A stretch of 64,000 nucleotides of DNA from Ascidia mentula. Lineage: Eukaryota > Chordata > Ascidiacea > Phlebobranchia > Ascidiidae. Location of the stretch: contig OX387204.1 of assembly GCA_947561715.1 (NCBI GenBank), positions 1,927,001 through 1,991,000 of the forward strand, read 5' to 3'. Under the pieces are notes generated by a model. It was not told where the DNA came from. It ran no database searches and saw only the letters and a list, made by a program, of their open reading frames with translations. The position numbers and the translations under genes are program-made. Each line of letters begins with the position of its first letter. Position 1 is the stretch's first letter. Positions 26,801-40,600 of the stretch are shown piece by piece.

Positions 26801-29418
26801 GACAGTTGGCAGCATCTGCTGTGCTTAATGTCGTGTGCTGCATTTTATTAACTTCGAATTATGTGAATCCACCGCAGAGGACTTCTGTCCTCTTTATAAA
26901 CCGAGGACATGTGATTTGTATATGCATCAATTTTTAATGCCGACCGGGCTGTCGCTGTATACTTTTTATCCCAGCACAGAAGACAACTGTTGTGTGGAGG
27001 TAAAACAATGACTACCAACTGTTTTTGCGTTAAAAATTAAAAAAACAAACAAATATATAGTTGACGTTTCTTTAACTAATTGACAAATCACGGCCAATGT
27101 TGGATGAAAACTATTTTCTTGCCGGAAATTTATTTTAGTGACTAGCCCAATCCAATTCAAGCGGGCGATTTCCAGAATTTTTTTAAATAAAGCAGAGCAA
27201 CTGTCTGTAAAACCACGCAACAGATGTTAATTACTGCGTCACGTTTGTCCAAAACCTCCCGGTGTCAGCTGATATGTTCATTCAAGCGTGTAAGATTCAT
27301 TGTAGCGTGAAATAGTAAACATAGAGGAAGCGAAATGGGTTAGAGAGGACGCATAGGGGTAGGGGGTGAAGCATGTGTTTGGCTTCCGCGGTGAGAAATT
27401 CGGGAAGTGCACACAATCAGAAAAGGCGTTATGCGCCCGTTGTTGTTATGTGTGGACACGACTCAGACACGATTAGGAACTTACTACGTATAGCTATAGT
27501 GGAAAGCTTGCTTGGGATTTGGTTTCCGTATCGCAAGAGCATTTCGCATTCTGCTACGTTTTAAATAAGATATTATAAATTGAATAAGCTGTGTGTGTGT
27601 TTTTTTTGTTTTTTTGCTGTACAATAAACAGATATTTAAAACCTTATAGTTTTTATGTTATTCGTTGCAAAAGATTTCTTCTGTGATGTAGGCCAAATGT
27701 TATTGGGTGGTATTGAACTTGGGAAGAATAAAAATGTTGCATCATCAGATGCAAAATTGAGATTAGATTTGTTTATGAAGTTAAAAAGTAAACGTGAAAA
27801 TTTATGTTAATTTTGTATGTTTACATTTGGAAATTTAAATTTTGCAGGTGTCTTTTTTAGCGTATTTTGCAAATAATACTTTCATTAGGACACTGAAGCC
27901 TAAGGCATCTTGAGACTTGCTTATGGGGACACAACAACTAGAAACAAATTGGCTGTTCCAGTTATAACATCTGAAACTTTGGGAAATTGTACCCTGGCCA
28001 TTATGGCTGAGTAAGTAACACCTTATGTCGCACATTTATTTTATTCACATAGCCAATATATATTGCGCTTTAATGGATGTTTAAATAATGCATCAACTTG
28101 CATTTAGCAACCTGATATCTTACTGCAATAGCCTGTGTCTAAAGGGAGCATTATGAATAATAAAACACTTTCATGTCGATCTGTATGCACTGTGTCTAAT
28201 GCTTAAATATGCTTGAACAGTGCCTTGAATATTGGAAAGTATCAGTGCAGTTATGTTGATGTCCTTGTCGTTGGTAATTTTTGACCGTCAAAACAGGGTT
28301 ATGAGTGCTTAAATCTGTGTGAACAATATAAAATTGGAAAATATTACTTTTGAAAAAATTGCCCAATTGGTTGTATAAGTTTACTCCAGTACCTAGACCT
28401 TAAAAAGTCAGCTTGCATGAGCCGCATGTTTGTTAATGGAAGAAGACTGTCACATGTAATGCTGCTAATGTTTTTGATGCAAAATCAATAATTTTTTTTG
28501 AGTTAAGTAAAACAGAATTTTGAAAAGTGTGTGGCTGCCACTAATAGGTACCCCTACAAAGAATAAGCACATTGTGTACATTTTGTGCAATTTTTGTACA
28601 TTGTGAATATTTTTCTCAAAATACATTGTGAATCATACATATACATGTGATGTCATAAAGCTATTTGTCAAACTATTCACCTGACTAAATGCAATGCTGT
28701 ATCGGGGTTATCTAAAATATCTTTCTATATTTAGTATCGAAATGACGGACACATTACTGCTGTTAAAGCTTATGGTTCAGGCACAAATTACCAAAATTAA
28801 GATCATGCAAACTTTTGTTTCAACTGTTTTTGTGTCATTGTTTATATTGTTGTATTTACTACTTTCACAGATCTTCTTATTCATATTTACTTTTTGTTTT
28901 AAGTTATTTTTATCACAAAATTGTTACAATTTCCAAAGCATGGTTCCATACCAATAAACAACAAGTCTTCCTAAATTCCTTTGTGGCCAAACAATATTGT
29001 AAAGGTAAGTACAATGCAAGCCTTGTTTTTCTCTGTGTACTGAGCTTAAGACAAGTTTTATTGTTTTTTTTATGACGTTGCCTGTAAAAAAAACAAAAAT
29101 TAGGCAGAGTGTGACATGACTCATTACTTGTTAAGGAAGGAGCGTTGATTGATTCTTAATTGCTCAGTTTCCTCAAATATTGCGTAGTAAAAAGTGATGC
29201 AGTATTGTAGTTCCTCTGAAGGAAAACGTTTAATGATAGATGCAAAATTGGGTGTAAGAATGGGGAATGTGAAAAATACAAGTTGGCAGAATGCTAACTT
29301 TGGCAAAATTTTATTCATTTTTGATTTAAAATTGATTTAAGCTTACTTTTCAATTCTTTTTTTGCAACTATGTTTACCTCACTGTAAAAAATCTTCTTTG
29401 TATTTAAAAAAAAAACAG
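23839..29418. other. AEBP2 3' flank and region upstream of DGK
   Basis: No protein-like exon chain was found here. It includes the presumed AEBP2 3' UTR (no AATAAA close to the stop; one occurs near 25028), a tRNA-like sequence at 25220-25295, TGACGTCA sites at 24938 and 25551, and AT-rich sequence from 27.6 kb with T-runs and a short GT repeat near 27.59 kb. The segment before the donor-like GTAAGT at 29004 (exon-like tail ...QQVFLNSFVAKQYCK) is out of phase with the first DGK coding exon and could only be leader sequence. Confidence 0.45.
25220..25295 (+). repeat. tRNA-like sequence (tRNA pseudogene or head of a tRNA-derived SINE)
   Basis: A 76-base interval begins GCTCC and ends GGGAGC, so five acceptor-stem pairs can form, and it carries GGTTCAAATC, an exact B-box/T-loop motif at the right distance. 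The region where the D-arm and A-box would lie is only loosely tRNA-like. The anticodon arm does not fold convincingly and the T-stem has a mismatch. This fits a decayed tRNA or SINE head rather than a working gene. Confidence 0.4.
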
Positions 29419-31690
29419 ATGATGATCGTAAAGCGAAAGCGTAAGGACAAAAAGCTATCTGCACCGGACCTGGATTTAACTGATCACGAACACTGGCTTG
29501 TCCAATCGCCACTACATTTACCAAAGCAACTTTCAGAAAACAACACAAACAACAACGGCATCGGCGGGGGTAAAAGAAAAAACTACAAAAGACTCTACAG
29601 TGAAGAAGCCAAAAGCAGTAAGTGGTTGCATGACGTACACAGGCATGTAATTGTAAAAATAAACAGCAATACAGTTTTTGTTCGTGTTATTGGTGACACA
29701 TAGAACAATTAAATTTGACGTAGTAGCTGCGCGGATTTAATGACATCCTAACCGCAGACAAGTTGTAAGTTGTATCGCAAAGCAGAATTCATGTCTTCAG
29801 GCAATTTGTCTGCTCAGTAGCAAATACCTTCTTGCAATGATTAACCCAACATAGTGTGGTGTCTGTATTGAGGTCATTTGATATCTGTGTTGAGGTGCAA
29901 GACTAACTTTTTTTTCGTTATTTGTTATGCCCAGGTAATAAATCAGGATTATTGAAAAAGACTAAACAGAAAGGTGGGCTCAACAAATGCATGTTGTGTC
30001 GTGAACTGTGTTGGTTAAAGTTGGTCATGCATCCTGATAGATTTATCCAAAAATACATAAAAAATATATGACAAAATGAAGGTTTTTGTCAGGTTGTTGA
30101 ATAACCTATCTGAAAGGATAGTTTGTACAAGCAATAATTGTCGTTTGTTTTTTAATATACCAACAAAGTGGATTGTGAAGAAAAAGCAACACTGTTTGAC
30201 ATTTTATCTATTGCTTTTGTACAGCAACAAGACCACAAGAAACTTTTAACTGAATGATGTATTGATTTCTTGACAGGTTCGTTGGATAGCCTGTCTGACA
30301 GATTTTATTCAGACAGTGCTGAAAGGTTTGTAACTTCAGAACCAGGCTTGAATCCTACAAGCTCGAAAGACCCAAAATACTCACAGACTGGTAAGCCATA
30401 TACTGCATGTAGCAGTCATTTAATCATGTTTTAAACTTTTTCTAAATAAACAGCCGTTACAACAACCATTCGCACTTAACCTTGTGTGGAATTGATTTTT
30501 ATTTATGTTGAAAGTATTGATATATACCTATAGTTGATGTAAACCTCTGCATATATACCTGAAAATTGGTCAGGATCAGTTGTACTAATGTAGTAATCCC
30601 GCCTTGTTAGGCAAATCATTGGTTTTGTCCCTTCTGATCTAATAAACAGGTTTGCATGTAAGTTCATGTTGTAATTACTACATTTTACCAGAAAAAAACA
30701 ATTGATAGAAATAAGATATATATACAATGTCTCCAGCTGGTGCCGATCAGAAGATACCAAGGAAGTGATGTTTTGATTAAAACACAGCCTGCAATATTGT
30801 GTAAACTACAGGCATGACTAATCAGACACCATCCGTTGTGGCAGCAACAACAGCTATTTATGTGAATTAGGAAATATACGAACGCTGTATGTTCACAGGA
30901 CATGTGTAGTGCTGTGGTTTGCCTTTAGCCAATGCTAGTCAGTGGTGTGTGAAGTAATTAGTTGAGGAAGCATTTGATATTGACCACATATTGTACTGTT
31001 ACTAATACACAATCTTGTCTGAAACAGGAAAGGCTTTAGCAGTACGTTATTACAAAAAAAGTTGCTTTTATGCCAGATAAAACTCAACTGGAGAAGTATT
31101 GGACAGGAAATAGCTGCAGTTTGACAAGTCAATACGTTTAACAATGTAGAATGGCAAGTGGAGCGCCAAAATTGAATTTTATCATGGACGCCTGCATAGA
31201 ATTTAGTGTAAAGCTTTATTCATATAGTCAAAGTCACAGTCCCCATATTTCTAAACCTACCTCGAGGGAAATTTCGCGAGGAAAGGCGATTACGGCATCG
31301 ATCTTTGCGGATTAACGTACATTATAGCCAGGGCATCGCGTTCCATGTTTCAACTTTCCTAAAATACAAATGCGATTCCGTTCCAAACAGGATTCGGTTT
31401 TGTTTATTGTTTTCGCTGATGAAATCAACTCTCCCCAAAAAGTTAATATTTCTGTTTGTAATGTACAATTGGTCGATTGCAGCATTTTAATTGTCATTAT
31501 TTTTTGTTCACATTGTTGCTTACATTTGCTCATCACATAAGACTTTAAGTGACTTAATGTAGCAATGGAACTGTACGTAATGCCCAATCCGTTTTAAAGC
31601 TCCAGTGGACCACGTCCGATTACCTGCAGAGTATCCGCCTGATGAGCACCAGCAAGAGAGAAGAACGTCCGCTCATCGAGTATCTTACAG
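29419..31690 (+). CDS. DGKI/DGKZ-like: DGK exons 1-4: variable N-terminal region
   Basis: Exons 29419-29617, 29935-29973, 30277-30390 and 31600-31690 encode about 147 residues. These run from [12 protein letters not shown] through a Gly/Lys patch and a Ser-rich segment ([13 protein letters not shown]) to AHRVSYR. The last junction is the key evidence: exon 4 ends in phase 2 at ...RVSYR and joins KAIQKAG at 41404, reproducing the VSYRKAIS motif I recall in DGK iota. The gene therefore extends across a 9.7-kb intron. Exon 1 starts with ATG directly at an acceptor, so either it is internal and the true start is further upstream, or the leader is added by trans-splicing. Exon 4 has two in-phase acceptors six bases apart (after 31599 or 31605). 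Confidence 0.75.
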
Positions 31691-34600
31691 GTGGGTGCAG
31701 TACAATTTTTACATTCCTTTAAATCCGTGGTTGTCAGTCTTTTTGCACTTGGCGAACTGTTACGGCCCGTTTAAAACAAAATGTAATGAACTGAACTTGT
31801 TAATGAAAAGAGAATATTTAACGAGACAAGAAGAAATTTAGAATATAAAATTGAATATTCATCTTGGCTACGTATGGCAGGTTGCAAGCTATATGTTTGC
31901 TGAGAATTATCCAAGACTTTTATTTTTGCCTGGTATGATCTAAGCGAAAATGATGACCATCACTCTGAATATGCGTATGTATGCCGTAATCCATGGTTTT
32001 AAACATAGATTGTCATATAGCTTTTACCCTTTGTGTATAATACTTGAAACTTGCTGTGTGTTCTTCCGTGAGTTTCCCTCACATGACGAAAGTAAGTCAA
32101 AATGATGACGCCACCCAAAGCAGTTTCGTACGGGTGTTATTTAAAACTGTGATTAACCGAAGCGGAAACTTTGTATCTCCGACTTCCTGCATAATACGTC
32201 GGTTGGTCCCATCCGGCATACGAGTTCCAAGTATATACATACGAAACAAATACGGTCCTAGTTAGCCGCCCGTTTTAATGGACGCAGACACAGAGCCCTA
32301 AAAGTTACAACAAAACCCGGTTTTCCATCCACATAAATTTTGTTTTAGGGTGGTCTTTGTTATAAAATATATGGTGGCATTTTCTCCATCTTTGTGTATT
32401 TGCAATGAGTGGTGTAGTTTGTCCGTTTCGCCATCCGACCGGGATGCATCTGGTGAATATGGAATGCAATGGAGTCTCTCGGCGCCTGCCAGCTTGCGCT
32501 TGAAAACATGTTGATCGGCTTTCTTGTGGTGACATCAAAACGCATTGAGCCGCTGTATTGCGACTTTTGGAGGTTTAATTTTTTTTTAAATTCCTTCAAT
32601 CAACTGAAAGAAGAATGTGGCCAACCTGCTAATTTGGGATTTGGATGATCGGTTCAAAAATAGCTTCGAATATTTCGAATGGAAGTTAAGCGTCCCGTTA
32701 CATCTGATCATGCTTTCGCTACAATAAGCTTCCATTTATTTCAGGCCGCCAATAAATGTTTTAAATGTGCTTCGCGAACGTGCTTTTAGCGCAAAACTGT
32801 TTGGATTTGGACGCGCAGCTTCGCGCACTTGTTGTCGGCGAGGCAGCGGTTTCTTGTGTACACATCGTTAAATCCAACTATCTCCTTCTGCTCGCTTCTC
32901 GGCCGAACATAACAGCACCGCGTCATAAATTTATTCCGGTATGGGCGATGTTGCATCATGTTCAAGCAAACAAACATGGTCGGTTTTAGATGTTGAAGCG
33001 ATGCACTGTGCACTGAAGTTGTTTTTGGAACATTCACATGTGTCTATTCATTACACTACAAGGGAGAACTTTTTTAGTCGGTGCGCAACGTTCGTGTAAA
33101 ATAGATCGCATGACCTAAGCGTCAGGTCCTTTGTTGACAGGTAGAAAATACAACGCCGTTCACCAACATCACGCTCTCGGAATGTATAGCATACAGCCCG
33201 ACCTTATACATCGCACACCAGGCCAGCTCATTGTCCGCGGTTTTGTGACGTCACAAGGCTGCTTTTAGACACAGAAATAATATCCCGTTCTCAGCTTCGT
33301 TTTCAACAAAGGGAAATCGAATTACGTATTTTATATGACACGAGGTTTACGTCGAGTGACTGTTAGGGTCACAAGGCATGTAAGTGGGCTTGTTTTTTAA
33401 CCACAAGGAAAACTGCACTGCTAACTAACTTGATTTCGATTGACTGCTTCGATCGCTGCCATCGATATTTGGCGTGTTGCAGCACCAAAGCGTTTAGCGG
33501 AGCGGAATTGAATATGTTTTTCCGCAAGCGAATTTGACGGAGCCTGCTGTGCGAATACATTGCCATGGAAGTTTTTGGCGTTTCAATCGTGGCAAAAAAG
33601 TGAAACTGATGTTATTTAATAACCTACATCGAGTTTATATTCTGTAAATGCAAGCTCCAAGGACGTTATTTCACGACCACTGTTGCCGCAGCGTATGAAT
33701 GAGTCTTAAGATTCCAACAATAATAACAAATCTACACCGATAGTTTTAAACACTCCTTATTGTGGCGTGATTTAGTGTTTAATTTTGTTATTGGGCCGAA
33801 ACCGAAATTCGGGCACAACTTTATTTAAATAACTTATATTTAAATTTAAAGTACTATGCCCATACCCTCAAAGAGGTTAAACTACACAGCAGTTTAATAT
33901 TCTACATATAATATGGAAAAACGAAGTGTGGAATATATCGTATCCCCTCTTTTTTCCCTAAACTCTCTCTAAATATTGCGGTGCCTTTGACGTATATTGT
34001 GAGGTGGTTAGAATTAGAATCCAGCTTTAACATTGCTCAAAAACTATAATACTAACGCACTAAAAACATTAATTAACTGCATCCAAAATGCGTAACGGTG
34101 ATTCATTGGCATTTTTAACACATTTTGTTCAAGCTGGGAAAAGTGTCTCGATCGCTTGGTACTTTTGCCTGGAAAGTTTATGTAAATTGGATTATTAAAA
34201 AAAGTCATGGAAGCAATGGTAAAGCCTCTGAAAAGCTTGTAGCCTACGTAGCCGTGCAAACTCCCAAGATGGCCAACACTTAAAATGAATCACACAAGTC
34301 CCCTCAAAAATCAATAAAATCTCTAGGATATACTATAAACAATAACGGCTTAAAAGGTAATCTGCACTTGCGTACATGCAGAGTACAAATAATCAAATAA
34401 TATCGCATTTTCAACAGTTTCAAGGGACTGACTTGTCTTGACAAACTGGGTTGCAAGAAATTGCCATGGTCAAAATAGAACTCATGTAAATAGGTATATA
34501 AACTACTGGATAAGATAAACTTTTACCTTACAAATGCCGTAGCATCGTCCCAACCTAACGAAAAACACTGTTTGCGAGTTGTAGCATTCAATCTTTACAA

Positions 34601-37600
34601 GCATTTTGCAATCAGAACCGTGTACTTCGCGTAACTACAAAGCGAAAGTCCTCGTCTTTAGTTTTGTGCCTAGCAACGACGTTTGTTTGCAAGGATCGTA
34701 AGATAGCAATGACTGCGTTTGTGTTGACGCCGCAGTTTGTGTATTAAGCTCCCGCTTGGAATGTGAAACTGTTTTTGAATGAAAAGGGGGCTTTGATTTT
34801 AATTACCCCCTCTCCATGTCGGCGCACCGTTGTTTTCCAAAATATTTTAACGACAAGCTCTTGACGACAACATTCAACGCTTGACAAACACGCCAGATGT
34901 TACAATTTTTGTTTTCGGAATATTTTGTTTCAGTGTGTGTATTATGTTTATCGCAACTTCTATTTCTAGCTGTCAGTAAAACACACATAACGTCAAGCGA
35001 AATAAGACTGGCAAACACTGTTCTAAACCAAAATTGCTCGTCAACAAATCTTTTGCTAGGTGGCGATAAATATATCTGTACCAAATCCGCTAGGTGACAC
35101 CAAAGGTTTGTTTGGAGCGATTGCCCTTCTTTGACGTTCTTCGTCCGTCAATCGATATTTTTGCGTGTGAATGATGGACTGTGACGTCACATTGTTCATT
35201 TATAGTCGATTGTGCTTGTCTCGAAAAAGGCCAAAACCTATTATTTTTGTATTGGGCGAGGGAAGGGGGAAGTGCCGTGTTTTCAGGTTAAGACTGGATG
35301 TCTAATTGATTTTGTTTTTGCAACGGTTCGTGGTCAGTTTTGCTAAGCAGGTGCCAAATGATTCGATGTTTGTGTGAAGCACTTTCGCGGAGTTGCACTG
35401 CAGGAAGTGAAAGCCAAAACAACAGTGCATGACGTGAAGTATTATTTCATCGATTTTCTCTCAGCGGAGCCTTGCTTCGAACTGCAACAACCATTCAACA
35501 CGGGAAACTAGAGGGTAGCACAGTGATCAGAGGTTTTGAAACATATTGTGGCATCCGTTTTGTTCGATAGCGAAAACGTGATATGATATTGACAGGAAAG
35601 AGATACGCGTTTTATTTCCGCGTGTTGGCATATCACTCTTTGTTGACGCCATGTTTAGGGGATATTTTTATGGTGTTGTCAGTGTTCAAAATGCTGCATC
35701 CCAAATGTCACTGAAACACTGCTCGAGCAACAACAATTGCATGCAGAAAGTAACAATGCAGTTTGTGAGGGCATAATATACAGGCTGCAATTGGCCGTGG
35801 GCAGAGGGTTTGGTTATCTTAATGCTTTTCTTGAAGATGTGTTAGATTAAATCGATTCTAAGTGGACATTTTAGGCGTTATTTTGTGGTCAGCAGCAACA
35901 AATTGTTGTTTCACACTTTCCGGATGGAGGTAATGATTGCGCGCGCAACGAAATGGCAGCGGTGTAAAGACCAAGTAATATCGCATTTATGGTGTCTTGT
36001 GTGTTTGCGGAGTATGCCCACTTGCCCAAGCTAACGCCGCTTCTACTGTGTGGACGTATGTTTACACTTCACTGCTTCTTAGAACTCAATAGGCCCATGC
36101 CAATATATACACTCTTCACGAGCATCTAAGTGCAAATAGACCATCGTGCGCAGTATGTTGATCGAAGGGTAAAAACTTCCCCTAAGCACCGACTATGACA
36201 TCACAAAACAAGTGCAGGCGATTGGACCGTGATAAGGAAATAGTTGTTAAGTTGTTTCTTGCGGTAAGCTAACGATAAACAAGACGTGTAGATAGGGTTG
36301 TACTGTCTTGGGCTGTTTTGCAGGTCTATTTGATAAGTTTTGAGACTTGAACCCTAAGCCATAACTGAAAGTTTAAGAATTGATTTTTACAATCGTGCAA
36401 ATGTTAATAAACCATTGATTTTTATTCGTTGTGCGCGGACGGAGGTTTAAAAGCGCCTAACTAAGCGCACTTGCTGGGAGAAATGGAACGGAGGGCGACG
36501 GAAAAAAGTTTGCTTATGCACATCAGCGTCGGGGCAACACAGCTTGTCCAGTAGCCTGGCGAAAGCTGGATTGAGGCGGTGTTGTGATATTTGCAAGCTT
36601 ATACAAGCAACACCGAGCCTAATAGCACCACCCGGATACATGTCAATGCTTGCCAGTCAACGCACAAGTGTTCCTACTAGTTTGCAAGCTATATGTGCAA
36701 TATGGAGCTACACTTATCAGGGTAACAAACATCGTTTATTACGTCATAGCAGCACCAGGGCACTGGCCGATTGTTGAAGATGTAGTACGTGCGGGAAGTG
36801 CACGTCTTTGGTAGCCTATCCAAGCCTTGACCTGGTGATCGTGCGCTGAGTGCTAGCATACTATTCTTGTACATGGTATTCTGTGCTCGCTGCACTTATG
36901 CTGTATTCGCTGGATAGATGCATTTTAATGATTAGAACAGTTCGTTTATGATACGGCGCGACTCCATAGTTTGTTCAAAGTGACACAAACATGCCAGAGG
37001 CCGTGTCTAGTGTACCTTGTTTTGCTTGGTTGGACCACAAATGTTCGTTGTGTGCATATTTTGCTCAAACCGATGTTTGCTGGTGGCCAAGGGTGTCTAG
37101 GTTTTAGATTCGTATCTACAGCGACAAGAGGCATGCATTTGCGAAACCGAAAAGAGCTTTTGGTTACACGCAGTTGCTACTCAGTTTAGGGGATGTATAT
37201 AATTGGTTCTAACACTGCTGTTTATAGGATTAACACTCAATGGAAGGTTTTCAAATGGCAATCTATTTCAAAGGCAAAAGTAAGACATGTCCCATCTCAG
37301 GCTGTTTGTCGTTGATGGAGTTGGAACTTAGTTTTCGTGCCCGCTGTGCGTTGATGCAAATTTCCAAATGACTTGGCAAGGTCGGTTTCGAAAGAACAAC
37401 GTGCGTTTTCATTACATTCCCCGCTTCAGGAAGATCCATTGCCCTCAGGCACTAGCATTGTTAGCACTTGCCGTGACTATTTTCCTCTTCCTGTAAGGCT
37501 AGCCGAGCTGATGCCACAACGTGCTTACAGCAGTTCGTAGTAAACTGTTTACAGGAAGTCCTCTGATGGTTGGAAACATGGATGTCAGCAAGCCGATATT

Positions 37601-40600
37601 TGTCTGCTGCTGACCTTTTGTGGCATGGTTGAACTGTTATCACCAGGTGTTATGCTTCAGTTATTTTTTGCCGACTTTTCAATACATGCGGCAATTGATT
37701 AGAAATGAATCGGTTTCGAAAATTGTTGTTTTTTGGTGTTCTTACACTTTAAGTATGACTAGACATAAAGTGGTTTGTCACATATGTTTCAATATGGAGC
37801 CTATGTTGTCAGAAGTTAAGCTTAGCATGTCACCTGTTTTAAACCTTTTCATCAAAGTAAAGAACCGCAGAACACTCGGCATTTGCGTCCCGTTAAAAAG
37901 TTTAACAGCAAGGTTTAAAAAGTCGACTAAGTGCGCAAAAAGCTTTGTGTAAGCGTTTAACACACGTGAAATTGTACACCAACGGCAGGATGTTGTTATT
38001 TTACCGTTTAGGTGCTTAGCCAGCCGTTAACATTTTGTTCCGAAATGATCCACTTGCCGTATCGATTTGGACACACCGCAAACCTTGTTTAAAAATCAAT
38101 TGACTGCGATAAATTGTGACCAAATTTTACTTGTCCACGCCCACTAGTTGCCGTTGACCTTTCACAAACCTTTTCACTTTGTCACGATAGCTGTGTACAA
38201 AAGTCATGGTCTCGACAATTTTATGGCCATTTTTGATGACTGCGTATGGCTATCGCCGCCTCCGCGCACACAAAATACTGCATAATTGATGGTTCAAACG
38301 ATATACTATGGTAATTGTGTCGTCACTAAACTCCTTATCCCGGCCTGCCGAAGCGGAACCCTGGTGTTGCTTTCCGACCAGTTGTCTGTCATTTATCGCC
38401 AACTGCAGCATTTTGCGTAGTTCTGAACTTTAGCGCAGGTTTTTGAAAATCTTTGTGTGGTGCAGAGCGTTTTGCTTTGACAATGTTTGCGAGTAAGCTT
38501 AATTCTTTAGGATGCCTTCTCCAGCTAATCTTTTTCTTGTTGTTGCTGCTGTGTTGTTCGAAATTCGAATGTCAGTTTTTAAGTTTCACAAACGAGAGAC
38601 TCTGAAAAAACTTCAAAAGCATCAAGTAAACCTAAAAGTGTTTTACCAAAATTCGTTTTGTGTCATTTTGTCTCTTATGCGTCTGTGGCCCAAAATGCTC
38701 AACAAGCTTACTCTAGTAGGTTTATGGAACCTTCGTATTGATTCATGGCACCCACTTTGGGAAAGGTTGCATACGTGTGCGTTGCGCTAACAAACTCTTC
38801 TACATTGATTGGCCTCTTGGTGGGTCGTATGTTGTCAAGGTACAGGCGATGTGGTTATTTACCTGATGACAATAAAGCTAAGATGGTTTTCAAGGTATTT
38901 TGATGTAAACAGCTTGCCCAAATGCGAAGGCTAATGGTCTTGCATATTGCTGAACACACAGAATAATGTTAGGCGTTTTGTATCTCATACAGCGGTTTTG
39001 GCCCTTTCCGCTTCATCGTCGTATGTCACAAATTGACAGTTTATCACAATGTAATGTAACAATAGCTATATTTAGACACAATTGTCTCTGCTCTATGTGT
39101 ATTTAATTTATCATTGGCAGTTTTTGTAGGGGACGTTGTCGCTCTTGATCTGCGTAAGTGCGATTGACTTGTATATCGCTAATGTATTTTAAATCTCCAA
39201 ACACTTTGCAGATCAATGTGCCAGTCCATTAACATTTGCAAACTACTGTAATCACTAAGCCGTAACGTGTGCACTGAGCCGCAACGATGTCGTCACAAGT
39301 GCATACCCCTCTAGCGCGGAGGCGAAGCTCTAGAGAAATCATGGTACCCAACTCGCACAGGCTAAATTTACGAAGAAGAAGCTCTGTAACACAACGTGTG
39401 ACGTCACTGCCCGGTGACGTAACAGTAAAGCACCAGAGAAGCAGAAGCAATCCGGTTATATCAGAAAAAGGCAACCAGAGCCGTTTGGAGCGACGTCGAA
39501 GCGCAGTGACTTTCCCATCCACGTACAGAAGCCTAAATGCACCTACGAAGACTCCAGCTTGTATGACGCCATCAGTGACGTCAACTACTGAAATTTGCTG
39601 TTACGTACCTCGTCGGTATCCCAAACAGAAACGTGGCAACGACTGGTCCACCTTGGTCGAATGTCTTACCCACAAAAAAGCCGGATCCAGAATCAGCCCG
39701 CTAGAAATTCAGATAAGAAAGAGCCTCGAGTACGTGCATTGTGACGTAAAGCGTGTGTAGTGACGTAAGCATTACCGATTACGCTGAGCCGCTTAAACCT
39801 ACACCGTCGGGCGACTCCGCACAGCAAAGCGATAATGCATATGGAAACGTTTAATGAAAACATAACGCTGCGATTGTTGGCGTTCTATTGATCGTTGTGA
39901 CGCCATAACTCTTTCCTGTGAGCGGAGCGGAACAAGAGCGGTATTAGGACAGTAATCTCTGCCTGTCCCAACAATTTGCCTGCGTTGGTCACAGTCGTTG
40001 ATCAAGCGTTGCCACTGTAGCGTAATAATAGTACAACCCTGTTGTTGTGACCGGTGGTAGAGGGCTGACTAACGAAAGAAGCTTTGTGTAGGACTGCACT
40101 ACAGTTAAAGACAGGTGGCGTTTTGCATAAACACTAGCTATGTTTCGTCGGTAAGTTGTTTTTTATTTTAGGTGCTGTATGGTAACCTTTCGTTGGAGGA
40201 AGGCGCGTTTTTATTAGCCATTACCGGTTTTGTTTACCCTATTTTACCTACAATTAGGCCGAAAACAATAGTGCAGTGCCGACAATGGGTTGTGCAGTGT
40301 TGTATTCAAAATTTTTAAGCTGCTGCCACATAAATTGACATTTTGAAAAGAAGTTAGATAGAAGTTAAGACAATAGAAGCATTTCGATTTTAGCAGGATT
40401 GCCTAGGCTTATGTTGGTATTTAAAATCGTTTGCCAAGAAAAACGAGTTTTAAAATGTTTGTGAATGAATGTTCATATCTCAGCATATGATCGCAATCCA
40501 GATGAAGTAATTATACATTCTACGTTTGGTAAAAATATGTAATGCTAGTTTATTTCCCAGTTTTGATCAGGGTTTGACTTGCAAGTCGAAAAACAAGTAT

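Noticed and set aside
27373-27390. Short ATG stretch MCLASA with donor GTGAGA in phase 0
   Set aside because: Phase fits DGK exon 1, but six codons give too little evidence and no promoter or transcript support.
28815-29004. Possible extra upstream coding exon of DGK
   Set aside because: Donor phase is 1 and exon 29419 can only be entered in phase 0; at best a leader exon.
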